Numbered from the stretch's first letter, positions 33,213 to 43,591 are shown. The stretch: 64,000 bases of DNA from JBEIFW01 sp046081125 (GCA_046081125.1 JBJTVH010000002.1:3919-67918), one strand, 5' to 3'. Notes: generated by a model from the sequence alone, not told the origin. Made by a program: numbers and translations.

Positions 33213-35489
33213 GTGCTCGCCTCCGCCACTGCAGAGTCCGCCGGCTGGTTCCTCGGGCACGCCTGGATCATCCCCATCGTTCCGGCGGTCGGGTTCCTGT
33301 TCGAGCTGTTCCTCGGCAAGCGCACCGGCAAGCTGTCCAACCATGGCGCCTACTTCGGGGTGGCGGCGCTGTTTGTCGCCCTCGTGCTCTCGTGCGGCGC
33401 GGCGCTCAACTGGATCGACCGGGCCGATGCCGGCCACGGGGACCACAGCGCACTGGTCGTCTCCGGTGCCGGTGAGTCGCTGCCGGTGCTTGCGGCCGAA
33501 GGCGAGGGTGGCCATTCGGTGGGAACCACCGCCACACCGGTAATCAAGCAGTGGACCTGGTGGAGCAACGGCGGGACGACGTTCTCGATCGGCCAGCACG
33601 TCGACGGCCTCGCTGTCGTGCTCCTCGTGGTCGTCAGCTTCATCTCGTTCTTCGTCCACCTCTACTCGCTCGAGTACGTGCGCGGCGACCGGCGGTTCAC
33701 CCACTTCTTCGCTGCGCTGACGCTGTTCACGGCGTCGATGTTGAACATGGTGATCGCCGAGAACACCCTGCAGCTCCTCCTCGGCTGGGAGTTGATGGGC
33801 CTGTGTTCGTTCATGCTGATCGGACACTGGTGGGAAGAAGAACCCAACGCCCGCGCGGCGTTGAAGGCCTTCTTCACCACGCGCACCGGCGATGTGGGGC
33901 TGCTGGTCGGCATCTGCATCCTCTATTTCTCGACCGGGACGTTCTCGATCAAGGACACCAACGAGGTTGCGCTGGCGGGGACGATCGACTCACGGGTGCT
34001 GATGTGGGCGGCGATTGCGCTGTTCGTCGGCTGCATCGGTAAGTCCGGCCAATTCCCGCTGCACACCTGGCTCCCCGACGCAATGGCCGGTCCCACACCG
34101 GTTTCGTCGCTGCTGCACTCCTCGACGATGGTGGTGGCCGGCGTCTACCTCGTCGCCCGCCTTTACGGTGTCTTCTACCAAGGCTTCGACATGGCCGGCG
34201 GCGGGGTGAACCTCATCCTGGTGATCTCGGTGATCACGATCCTGATCTCCGGTTTGCTCGCCTGCGTGCAGACCGACATCAAGAAGGTGCTCGCCTACTC
34301 GACGGTCGGCCAGCTCGCCTACATGATGCTCGGACTCGGCGCCGGCGCGTGGACGATGGCGGTGTTCCACATCTTCACCCACGCCTTCTTCAAGGCCCTG
34401 CTGTTCCTCTGCGCCGGCTCGGTGGCCCACTCCGGATCCCACCATTCCTTCGACATGAAGAAGGACATGGGCGGCTTGTGGCGCAAGATGCCGATCACCT
34501 TCTGGACCTGGATGCTCGGCACCGTGTCGCTCTGCGGGATCATCCCGTTCGCCGGTTTCTTCTCGAAAGACGAGATCCTGGCCAACGTCGGGTACCAGGG
34601 TTACGAGCTGTTCATGTGGCTGGGTCTGCTCGGGGCGTTCTTCACGGCCGCCTACATGGGCCGGGCGACGTACCTCACCTTCCTCGGCTCGCCTCGCGGT
34701 GCCGCCGCGGGCGAACACCACGAGGAAGCCCACGATGCGCACGATGCGCACGCCGGCCACGATGCCCATGCGGCGCACGACTCGCACGGCGCGCACGACT
34801 CGCACGGACCGCACGACTCGCACGGACCGCACGAGTCGCACGGACCGCACGAGTCGCCGGCGCTCATCACCGTGCCGCTCGTGGTCCTCGCCGTGGTGTC
34901 GGTTGCGTCCGGGTTCCTCAACGCCTTGCCCTTCGGGCTCGAGTACTTCACCAACTGGTTCGAGCCGGCCAGCCAGGAGTACTTCCCCAAGCTCAGCCAT
35001 GCGCCGTTCCACTGGAGCGAGGCACTCATCTCGGTGGCGATCGCCCTCGCGGGCCTGCTGGTCGGACTCGGACTGTTCGCGAAGGACTTCGGGCCGCTCA
35101 AGGGCCTGACGAAACGGTTCGCCCCGGCTCGCTGGGGTCACACGTTCCTCGTGAACAAGTACTACCTCGACGCCCTGTACGAGCAGGTCGTGGTCCGGGC
35201 GATCGCCCATCCGATCGCCCGTGCGGCGTACTGGGTCAACCAGCGAGTCATCGACCAGATCGTCAACACCGCCGGTCGCATCTCCGCCGGACTCGGGCGA
35301 TGGGTCTACCGGTGGATCGATCAGGGTGTCGTCGACGGTGTCGTCAACGGCGCCGGCATGACCGCCTCCGGATCCGGCGAGGGTCTCAAGGGGATCCAGT
35401 CCGGGAAGGTCCAGCAGTACGGCGCGCTGCTGTTCGGGGCAGCGTCCGTGGCCGCCATCGTCCTCGTCGTCTACATCAGGGCCAAGTAG
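33213..35489 (+). CDS. nuoL: NADH-quinone oxidoreductase subunit L
   Basis: The distal antiporter-like proton-pumping subunit with its long lateral helix. The 758-residue protein has about 16 membrane helices. It contains LGWELMGLCSFMLIG with the channel glutamate, GKSGQFPLHTWLPDAM and SLLHSSTMVVAGVYL, the antiporter core motifs. The usual HAHES loop before the last helices is expanded to a His-rich repeat (about residues 504-551). The C-terminal part (about 630-758) is longer than in E. coli and rich in Gly and Ile, with a final helix. Confidence 0.95.
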   Translation: MLASATAESAGWFLGHAWIIPIVPAVGFLFELFLGKRTGKLSNHGAYFGVAALFVALVLSCGAALNWIDRADAGHGDHSALVVSGAGESLPVLAAEGEGGHSVGTTATPVIKQWTWWSNGGTTFSIGQHVDGLAVVLLVVVSFISFFVHLYSLEYVRGDRRFTHFFAALTLFTASMLNMVIAENTLQLLLGWELMGLCSFMLIGHWWEEEPNARAALKAFFTTRTGDVGLLVGICILYFSTGTFSIKDTNEVALAGTIDSRVLMWAAIALFVGCIGKSGQFPLHTWLPDAMAGPTPVSSLLHSSTMVVAGVYLVARLYGVFYQGFDMAGGGVNLILVISVITILISGLLACVQTDIKKVLAYSTVGQLAYMMLGLGAGAWTMAVFHIFTHAFFKALLFLCAGSVAHSGSHHSFDMKKDMGGLWRKMPITFWTWMLGTVSLCGIIPFAGFFSKDEILANVGYQGYELFMWLGLLGAFFTAAYMGRATYLTFLGSPRGAAAGEHHEEAHDAHDAHAGHDAHAAHDSHGAHDSHGPHDSHGPHESHGPHESPALITVPLVVLAVVSVASGFLNALPFGLEYFTNWFEPASQEYFPKLSHAPFHWSEALISVAIALAGLLVGLGLFAKDFGPLKGLTKRFAPARWGHTFLVNKYYLDALYEQVVVRAIAHPIARAAYWVNQRVIDQIVNTAGRISAGLGRWVYRWIDQGVVDGVVNGAGMTASGSGEGLKGIQSGKVQQYGALLFGAASVAAIVLVVYIRAK
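34775..34857 (+). repeat. 18-bp tandem repeat encoding the His-rich loop of NuoL
   Basis: About 4.6 units of GCACGACTCGCACGGACC, with small changes. They encode HDSHGA, HDSHGP, HDSHGP, HESHGP and HES. The period is a multiple of three, so copy number can vary without frameshift. Imperfect His/Ala/Asp codons continue upstream to about 34727. Confidence 0.85.
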
Positions 35490-35501
35490 GAGCAACGAGC
35501 A

Positions 35502-37133
35502 ATGGGAATGACCAGCAATAACTGGGTCCTGAGTGCCGGGGTGTTCGCGCCGCTCGTCGGGGTGGCCGTGATGCTCTTCGTGCCCAAGTCCGAAGAGCAA
35601 CTCCACAAGGTGATCGCGCTGGCGACAGCGCTCGTCACCCTGGGGATCGGGGTCTTCACGCTCCTCAAGTTCGACTTCGACCAGGCCAACGTCCTGCAGT
35701 TCTTCGTCGACGAGAAGTGGATCCCGGTGGTCAAGGCCCGCTACGTGATCGGCCTCGACGGGATCAGCCTGCCGCTGTACATCCTGTCGATGGTCATCGT
35801 CGTGCTGGTGATGATCTACTCCTGGAACCACATCCCGTCGCCCGGGAATCCCAAAGCGTTCCTGATGCTCATGCTGGTGCTCGCCACCGGCATGAACGGA
35901 ACGTTCGTCGCCCAGGACCTCATCCTGTTCTTCGTCTTCTTCGAAGTCGTGCTGCTGCCGATGTACTTCATGATCGGGGTCTGGGGCGGCGAGCAGCGCC
36001 AGTACGCGTCGCTGAAGTTTTTCCTCTACACGATGTTCGGCTCGGCGTTCATGCTGATCGCCTTCCTCGGCCTGTTCTTCCAGACCGGCGCAGAGAGCTT
36101 CGTGATCAGCGAGTTGAGCGTCGGCGCAGCGGCGCTTACGAAGGGCACGCAGGCGCTGATCTTTGCCGGCATGTTCCTCGGCTTCGCCGTGAAGGTGCCG
36201 ATGTTCCCGTTCCACACCTGGCTCCCCGACGCCCACACACAGGCCCCCACCCAGGGCTCGGTGCTGCTGGCGGCGATCCTGCTGAAGCTGGGCACCTACG
36301 GCTTCGTGAGGATCGCGATCCCGATCCTGCCGCTCGGGGCCAAGGAATGGGCGCCGTGGATCGGTCTGCTCGCCGTGATCGGCATCATCTACGGCGCCCT
36401 CGGCTGCCTCGCCCAGACCGACATGAAACGCCTCATCGCATTCTCCTCGGTGGCGCACATGGGCTTCGTGATGCTCGGCATCTCGACGCTCACCGATTTC
36501 GGCATCAATGCCGCCCTGTTTGGCATGGTCGCCCACGGCCTGATCACCGGCATGCTGTTCTTCGTGGCCGGCTCGGTGAAGGACCGCTACCACACCCTCG
36601 AGATCAACCGGCTGGGCGGGATGCTCAAGCAGCTGCCGAAGCTCGGCTGGATCCTCGGGTTCTGTGCCATGGCTTCGCTGGGGCTCCCGGGCCTTGCGGG
36701 GTTCTGGGGTGAGTTCCCGGCGATCCTGGCCGCTTACCAGCCGATGGAGGGCCTGAACACCGGCCTGTTCCGCGGGTACATGGTCGTGGCCGCCATCGGC
36801 ACGGTGTTCGCCGCCGCCTATCTCCTGTGGCTCTACCAGCGCACGGCGTTCGGTGAACCCAAGCCCGAGTTCGCCGGCGGCGGCCACGAGGGACACGGCG
36901 GTCACGACGCCGGCGGTCACGGACACGGCGGTCACGGCCACGAGGACGAGCACGGTGATGCGCACGGGGCGGATCTCCACGACGTGAACGCCTACGAGTG
37001 GGTGGCGTGGGCGCCCCTCCTTCTCGCCATCGTGGTGTTCGGGCTGGTGCCCGACCTCATGTTCCGGGTGATGGACCCGGCCGTGACCGACCTCGTGCGC
37101 AACGCCAAAGCGGCGATCGGCATCGGGGGCTGA
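35502..37133 (+). CDS. nuoM: NADH-quinone oxidoreductase subunit M
   Basis: Second antiporter-like subunit. The 543-residue protein has about 14 membrane helices. The channel glutamate is in FFEVVLLPMYFMIG, and the core lysines and histidines are in FAVKVPMFPFHTWLPDAH. A Gly/His-rich stretch (about residues 459-495, with more than ten histidines) precedes the final helix and parallels the His-rich loop of NuoL. An AGGAG ribosome site lies 8 bases before the ATG. Confidence 0.95.
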   Translation: MGMTSNNWVLSAGVFAPLVGVAVMLFVPKSEEQLHKVIALATALVTLGIGVFTLLKFDFDQANVLQFFVDEKWIPVVKARYVIGLDGISLPLYILSMVIVVLVMIYSWNHIPSPGNPKAFLMLMLVLATGMNGTFVAQDLILFFVFFEVVLLPMYFMIGVWGGEQRQYASLKFFLYTMFGSAFMLIAFLGLFFQTGAESFVISELSVGAAALTKGTQALIFAGMFLGFAVKVPMFPFHTWLPDAHTQAPTQGSVLLAAILLKLGTYGFVRIAIPILPLGAKEWAPWIGLLAVIGIIYGALGCLAQTDMKRLIAFSSVAHMGFVMLGISTLTDFGINAALFGMVAHGLITGMLFFVAGSVKDRYHTLEINRLGGMLKQLPKLGWILGFCAMASLGLPGLAGFWGEFPAILAAYQPMEGLNTGLFRGYMVVAAIGTVFAAAYLLWLYQRTAFGEPKPEFAGGGHEGHGGHDAGGHGHGGHGHEDEHGDAHGADLHDVNAYEWVAWAPLLLAIVVFGLVPDLMFRVMDPAVTDLVRNAKAAIGIGG

Positions 37134-37135
37134 CG

Positions 37136-38644
37136 GTGTTCGGTGTGCTCGCCCAGAGCGGCTGGGTCCAGCCCCACATCGATCTCCATGCGCTCGCGCC
37201 CGAGATCGTGGTCGCCGGGCTGTTCGTGGTGCTGGTCGTCGTCGACCTGTTCCTCGAGGAGCGGTCAAAGGTCCTGTTGTCCTCGCTCGCCGGGTTCGGC
37301 CTGCTCGCCGCGTTCGTGCCGGTGCTCACCCTGGCGCTGTTCGACGATCGACCGGTCTCGATGTTCGGGGGCGGTTACGTCGTCGACGACTTCTCGCTGG
37401 TGCTCAAGGGGTTGTTCCTGCTGGCCGGGTACGTCGTCGTGCTGCTCTCGACGTCGTACGTCGAAGAGGGCGGCTATTACCAGGGCGAGTACTACAGCCT
37501 CCTCGTCAGCTCGATCGCCGGGATGATGATGATGGCGTCGAGCCGCGACCTCGTCTCGATGTTCGTGGCGCTCGAGGTCCTCTCGATCCCGGCCTACATG
37601 TTGGCGGCGTGGCGCAAGCGGGACGTGCGCTCCAACGAGGCGGGCATGAAGTACTTCCTGCTCGGCGTGTTCGCGTCCGCCGTGATGCTCTACGGCATGT
37701 CGCTGCTGTACGGCGTCACCGGCAGCACGCTGTTCACCGAGATCCAGGACAAGCTGGCGGCCGACGGGATCGGATCGGTGGCGGCTCTCGCCATCGTGTT
37801 CATCGTGGTCGGTTTCGCGTTCAAGGTCTCGGCCGTGCCGTTCCACTCGTGGGCACCCGACACCTACGAGGGTGCACCGACCCCGATCACGGCATTCCTG
37901 TCGGTGGCGTCCAAGGCAGCCGGGTTCGTGGCGTTGCTGCTGTTGCTCTTCGTCGCCCTGCCCGCGGGCAAGGACGTCTGGCAGCCCCTGTTCTGGGTGC
38001 TCGCAGCGCTCACGATGACCGTCGGCAACCTGCTCGCGTTGCGCCAGAACAACATCGTGCGGATGCTCGCCTACTCCTCGGTGTCGCAGGGCGGGTTCAT
38101 CCTCATGCCGCTCGCTGTGGTCGGCCAGGGCGTGGAGACCCAGCGCGAGTCGCTCACGGCGGTGGTGACGTACCTCGTCGTCTATGCCGCGATGAACCTC
38201 GGGGCGTTCGCCGTGGTGCTCGCCGTCGCCCGCAAGACCCGTTCGGGAGAAATCTCGAGCTACGGCGGCCTGTTCGGCTATGCCCCGGGCTTGGCCACCT
38301 TGATGACCGGGTTCATGGCGGCCCTCGCCGGGATCCCGCCGCTCGGCGGTTGGATCGCGAAGTTCAACGTGTTCAAGGCACTGCTGTCCGCCGGCGGCGG
38401 CTGGGCGGTTGCCCTCGCGATGATCGGGGCGGTCAACTCCGTGGTCGCCTTCGGGTATTACGGCCGAATCCTGCGGGAGATGTGGATGAAGCCCGCTCCC
38501 GACGGCGACGAGAGCCCGGTCCGGGTGCCCCAGCCCCTCGCGGTGGCCCTGGCGATCACGGCGGCGTCCACGCTGGCCATCGGTGTCGTCCCGCAGATCG
38601 TGCTGCGCTACGGCAACCTGGCCGAGATCATCACGGGTGCCTGA
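37136..38644 (+). CDS. nuoN: NADH-quinone oxidoreductase subunit N
   Basis: Third antiporter-like subunit, next to NuoK. The 502 residues form about 14 helices. The channel glutamate is in VALEVLSIPAYMLAA. The VGFAFKVSAVPFHSWAPDTYEGAPTP region is split by a conserved lysine and histidine, and AYSSVSQGGF is also typical. The GTG at 37136 starts two bases after the nuoM stop. The methyltransferase gene begins eight bases before its own stop ends. Confidence 0.95.
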   Translation: MFGVLAQSGWVQPHIDLHALAPEIVVAGLFVVLVVVDLFLEERSKVLLSSLAGFGLLAAFVPVLTLALFDDRPVSMFGGGYVVDDFSLVLKGLFLLAGYVVVLLSTSYVEEGGYYQGEYYSLLVSSIAGMMMMASSRDLVSMFVALEVLSIPAYMLAAWRKRDVRSNEAGMKYFLLGVFASAVMLYGMSLLYGVTGSTLFTEIQDKLAADGIGSVAALAIVFIVVGFAFKVSAVPFHSWAPDTYEGAPTPITAFLSVASKAAGFVALLLLLFVALPAGKDVWQPLFWVLAALTMTVGNLLALRQNNIVRMLAYSSVSQGGFILMPLAVVGQGVETQRESLTAVVTYLVVYAAMNLGAFAVVLAVARKTRSGEISSYGGLFGYAPGLATLMTGFMAALAGIPPLGGWIAKFNVFKALLSAGGGWAVALAMIGAVNSVVAFGYYGRILREMWMKPAPDGDESPVRVPQPLAVALAITAASTLAIGVVPQIVLRYGNLAEIITGA

Positions 38645-39629
38645 GGGCCTGCGGCCGCTGTCGGCCGTCCTGGACGAGGCCCTCTACGCCACCGGACGGG
38701 GCTTCTACGAAACCGGTGGCCGGGCGGGACGCCGTGGCGATTTCCTCACGTCGCCGGAGGTCGGCCCGCTGTTCGGCGCCGTGATCGCCCGTGCGCTCGA
38801 CCGGTGGTGGGACGCCCTGGGGCGGCCGGACCCGTTCGTGGTCGTCGACGCCGGCGCCGGACCGGGCACGCTGGCCCGAACCGTGGCCCAGGCGACGCCC
38901 GACTGCTGGTCCTCGACCCGATACGTCCTGGTGGAACGGTCGGCCGCCCAGCGGGCAGGGCACCCGATCGGCGTCCCGTTCCAGTCGATGGAGACACTCC
39001 CGCCGGGGCCGTTCGACGGGGTGATCCTCGCCAACGAGTTGCTCGACAACCTCGCGTTCGATCTCGCGGTCTGGGACGGCGGCTGGCGGGAAGCCTGGAT
39101 CGACGCCGGGGGCCGCGAGGTGCTCGTCCCGTTCGTCGACGGGGTCCCGCCCTGTCTCCCCCTCGAGGCACCCCACGGTGCCCGCGCCCCCCTGCAGCGC
39201 GCCGCAGGCCTTTGGCTCGCCGACGCGCTCGGCCGGATCCGCCGCGGCCGGGTCGTCGTGTTCGACTACGCGTCGACGACCGCCGCGCTCGTCCACCGGC
39301 CCTGGCGCGACTGGCTGCGGACCTACCGGGGTCACGAGCGGGGGGTCCACTACCTGCGCGAGTTGGGCTCGCAGGACATCACCTGCGAGGTCGCCCTCGA
39401 CCAGCTCGCCGCCGTGGCCGAGCCCGACGCCGTGCGGACCCAGGCCCAGTGGCTCCGGTTCCACGGCATCGACGACCTCGTGGAGGCCGGACGTCAGGCA
39501 TGGGAGGCGGGGGCGGCTCGCGGCGATCTCGCCGCGCTGCGGGGCCGGTCGGCAGTTCGGGAGGCCGAGGCGTTGCTGGATCCGACCGGCCTGGGTGCGT
39601 TCAGCGCCGTCGAATGGATCGTGGGCTGA
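38637..39629 (+). CDS. MidA/NDUFAF7-type SAM-dependent methyltransferase
   Basis: A 330-residue class I methyltransferase of the MidA/NDUFAF7 (DUF185) family. The N-terminal FYETGGRAGRRGDFLTSPEV segment is split around a Gly-Arg block unique to this family. It is followed by SAM motif VVDAGAGPGTLAR (about 78-90) and the ANELLDNL motif. In mitochondria NDUFAF7 dimethylates an arginine of NDUFS2, the NuoD homologue, during complex I assembly. Here the gene overlaps nuoN and ends the nuo operon, so NuoD is the obvious candidate substrate; that is inference. The GTG at 38637 is chosen from the overlap and the alignment start. Confidence 0.85.
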   Translation: MPEGLRPLSAVLDEALYATGRGFYETGGRAGRRGDFLTSPEVGPLFGAVIARALDRWWDALGRPDPFVVVDAGAGPGTLARTVAQATPDCWSSTRYVLVERSAAQRAGHPIGVPFQSMETLPPGPFDGVILANELLDNLAFDLAVWDGGWREAWIDAGGREVLVPFVDGVPPCLPLEAPHGARAPLQRAAGLWLADALGRIRRGRVVVFDYASTTAALVHRPWRDWLRTYRGHERGVHYLRELGSQDITCEVALDQLAAVAEPDAVRTQAQWLRFHGIDDLVEAGRQAWEAGAARGDLAALRGRSAVREAEALLDPTGLGAFSAVEWIVG

Positions 39630-39638
39630 CGCTCAGCC
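39624..39638. terminator. Small inverted repeat spanning two convergent stop codons
   Basis: GGCTGA-CGC-TCAGCC is a perfect 6-bp stem that contains the stop of the methyltransferase gene and, on the other strand, the stop of the SDR gene. It may end both transcripts; there is no T-tract. Confidence 0.4.
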
Positions 39639-40466
39639 GTCGAGCCCGCCGACCCGGGCGTTGAGCAGGCCGCCGTCGCAGGGGATCGCGGTACCGGTGA
39701 TGTACCCGGCCGCCGGGGAGGCGAGGAACGCCGCCAGGTGACCGATGTCGGTCGGCTCACCGAGGCGCTTGATCGGCGTCGAGCGCACCGACGCCTCCCG
39801 GAGGCGCTCGGGCATCGAGCGCACGAGCGGCGTGCCGATCAGGCCCGGCAGGATCGCGTTCGCCGTGACGCCGCCCGGCCCGAACTCCTGCGCGACGGCC
39901 TTGGTGAACCCGACCACGCCCGCCTTCGACGCGGTGTACGCCGGCTGGCCCAGCCCGGGTTGCACGGCGGCGACCGAGGCGAGGTTGACGACGCGGCCCC
40001 AACCCCGTTCGGCCATTGCCGGCACCAGCGCCTGCACGGTGTGGAACATCCCGGTGAGGTTCACCCGCACCTCGTGGTCCCAGGCCTGCGGGCTCATCTC
40101 CGTGATGCGGGCGATGTTGTTCACGATCCCGGCGTTGTTCACCAGGATGTCGGGCGCGCCGAGCCCCTCCTGGCACGCCTGCGCTGCGGCGGCCACCGCA
40201 GCGGGGTCGGCGACGTCGACCGCCACCGCCAGGCTCCGCCGCCCCAGCGCCGCAACGGCGTGTGCGGTCGGTACGTCCTCGGTCGCGTCCGACACCCGGG
40301 CGCGCAGCCGGTAGTAGCGCTCGCCCCGGAACGGCTCGAGGTGGACGTCGGCGACGCACACGTCGGCCCCGGCCGCGGCGAGGGCGAGGGCGATGGCCCG
40401 CCCGATCCCCCGGGCGGCGCCCGTGACGAACGCGATCCGGCCGGCGAGGGCGTCTGCGGCGAGCAT
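39633..40466 (-). CDS. SDR family oxidoreductase
   Basis: A 277-residue classical short-chain dehydrogenase. It has the cofactor motif TGAARGIG (15-22), NNAG, a catalytic Ser in NLASVAAVQ and YTASK for the Tyr/Lys pair. An insert of about 30 residues after the second strand (FRGERYYRLRAR... to VAALGRR) resembles the insert of mycofactocin-coupled SDRs, which keep NAD bound; this match is tentative. The substrate is unknown. The ATG is six bases from a TACGGT hexamer. It faces the nuo operon end and diverges from acs. Confidence 0.85.
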   Translation of the reverse strand: MLAADALAGRIAFVTGAARGIGRAIALALAAAGADVCVADVHLEPFRGERYYRLRARVSDATEDVPTAHAVAALGRRSLAVAVDVADPAAVAAAAQACQEGLGAPDILVNNAGIVNNIARITEMSPQAWDHEVRVNLTGMFHTVQALVPAMAERGWGRVVNLASVAAVQPGLGQPAYTASKAGVVGFTKAVAQEFGPGGVTANAILPGLIGTPLVRSMPERLREASVRSTPIKRLGEPTDIGHLAAFLASPAAGYITGTAIPCDGGLLNARVGGLDG

Positions 40467-40472
40467 GGCGGC

Positions 40473-40478
40473 ACCGTA
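40473..40478 (-). promoter_or_regulatory. -10 element of the SDR gene
   Basis: Reads TACGGT on the minus strand, six bases before the ATG at 40466; leaderless layout. Confidence 0.45.
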
Positions 40479-40513
40479 CCCAACCAGCCCGGGCCATCCC
40501 GGCGGCGCTCGCG

Positions 40514-40519
40514 TACGAT
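40514..40519 (+). promoter_or_regulatory. Possible -10 element of acs
   Basis: TACGAT lies 30 bases before the ATG at 40550, giving a leader of roughly 23 bases with a GGGGGGACGAG ribosome site. Confidence 0.4.
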
Positions 40520-40549
40520 CTCGCCAGCACCACCCCGGGGGGACGAGAC

Positions 40550-42499
<1,950 letters not shown>

Positions 42500-42512
42500 G
42501 CGGAGCACGACG

Positions 42513-43013
42513 CTGACCGCCCGGGCGACGCCGGCCAACCCGGTCTGGAACGGCGAGCCGCGCCTGCCGGGGCCGACCGTCGTGTTCGACCTCGACGGGG
42601 TGCTGTCCGACGCGGCCGGACGCCAGCACTTCCTCGACGACACGAGGGGCCGGAAGGATTGGCGGGCGTTCTTCGACGCCTGCGGGGATGACCCCCTCAT
42701 CGCCGAGACGGCCCGCCTGCTCGAGCTGCTCGACCCCGACCTCGTGGTGGTGCTGCTCACGGCACGCCCGCTGCGGGTGCAGGCCGAGACCCTTGCGTGG
42801 CTCGAGCGGTACCGGGTGCGGTGGGACGTGCTCGTGATGCGGCCCGGAAACGAGCAGCGGCCGACGGCGGTGTTCAAGACCGAGGTGGTGACGGGACTCC
42901 GCGAGCAGGGCTTCGACGTGCAGTTGGTGTTCGAGGACGACCGACGGAACATCGCAGCCCTGCGCGCCACGGGGGTTCGGTGTGTGTACCTCCACTCCGG
43001 CTACTACGACTGA
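42513..43013 (+). CDS. HAD-like hydrolase family protein, possible CTG start
   Basis: A small HAD-superfamily phosphatase-like protein. The nucleophile motif is VVFDLDGVLSD. LLTARP provides the second motif and FEDDRRNIAALRATG the acidic fourth motif. The only standard start, GTG at 42582, lies inside the first beta-strand and would leave VFDLDG at the very N-terminus. A CTG at 42513 has a GGAG ribosome site seven bases upstream and gives 166 residues with a complete strand, so I annotate from there with caution. The cap domain is small, as in polynucleotide kinase 3'-phosphatase-like and nucleotidase members. The substrate is unknown. Confidence 0.7.
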   Translation: MTARATPANPVWNGEPRLPGPTVVFDLDGVLSDAAGRQHFLDDTRGRKDWRAFFDACGDDPLIAETARLLELLDPDLVVVLLTARPLRVQAETLAWLERYRVRWDVLVMRPGNEQRPTAVFKTEVVTGLREQGFDVQLVFEDDRRNIAALRATGVRCVYLHSGYYD

Positions 43014-43040
43014 GCGCGTCCCTCCGGGAGCGGTCAGTCG
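43007..43040. terminator. Hairpin spanning two convergent stop codons
   Basis: CGACTGA (43007-43013) and TCAGTCG (43034-43040) form a perfect 7-bp stem containing both stop codons. Inner CGC/GCG and CCC/GGG pairs extend it. A bidirectional terminator is likely. Confidence 0.5.
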
Positions 43041-43522
43041 CGGAAGTTCTCGAACTGCAGGGGCAGGCCGAGATCGGCACCCTTGAGCAGCGCGATGGCG
43101 CCCTGGAGGTCGTCGCGCTTCTTCCCGGTCACCCGGATCTGCTCGCCCTGGGTCTGTGAGGACACGCCCTTGGGGCCCTTGTCCTTCAGCAGGCGATTGA
43201 TCTCCTTGGCCTTGTCGGCCCCGATCCCCACCTTGATGGTGACCACCTGGCGGTAGGTGCCACCGGCCGCCTCCTCGACCTTGCCCCAGTCGATCCCCTT
43301 GAGCGACACACCCCGCTTGACGAGGCGCTCTTCGAGCACCTGGCGCACGGCACGGATGCGGTCGTCACTCACCGAACGCAGGGTGAGGACCAGGTCGGCC
43401 TGCTCGATCGAGGAATTGGTGCCCTTGAAGTCGAAGCGGGTGGTGAGCTCCCGCTGGGCCTGGTCGACGGCGTTGCGGACCTCTTGGCGGTCCACGTCGG
43501 ACACGATGTCGAAGCTGGGCAT
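43034..43522 (-). CDS. YajQ family cyclic di-GMP-binding / nucleotide-binding protein
   Basis: A 162-residue protein of the YajQ family. It starts MPSFDIVSDVD and contains the repeated ferredoxin-like halves with FDFKGT and IRVTGKKRDDLQ, all diagnostic. Some family members bind cyclic di-GMP or nucleic acid; the role in actinobacteria is not settled. The ATG at 43522 is preferred over an upstream in-frame start because it matches the family N-terminus and follows TAGCGT by eight bases. Confidence 0.9.
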   Translation of the reverse strand: MPSFDIVSDVDRQEVRNAVDQAQRELTTRFDFKGTNSSIEQADLVLTLRSVSDDRIRAVRQVLEERLVKRGVSLKGIDWGKVEEAAGGTYRQVVTIKVGIGADKAKEINRLLKDKGPKGVSSQTQGEQIRVTGKKRDDLQGAIALLKGADLGLPLQFENFRD

Positions 43523-43530
43523 CGCCTCGG

Positions 43531-43536
43531 ACGCTA
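43531..43536 (-). promoter_or_regulatory. -10 element of the YajQ gene
   Basis: Reads TAGCGT on the minus strand, eight bases before the ATG at 43522; leaderless layout. Confidence 0.45.
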
Positions 43537-43591
43537 CCAACGGGCTTCGCGGTGGAGCGGGACGCCCCGGGTCGCTATGGTGCGTCTCCCT

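Noticed and set aside
34775..34857. CRISPR-like array
   Set aside because: The repeats are directly adjacent with no spacers, are multiples of three in length and encode the His-rich loop of NuoL.
33990..37268. Open frame of 1092 codons on the minus strand, opposite nuoL and nuoM
   Set aside because: It lies fully opposite two well-defined complex I subunits and has the charged, repetitive composition of a shadow frame.
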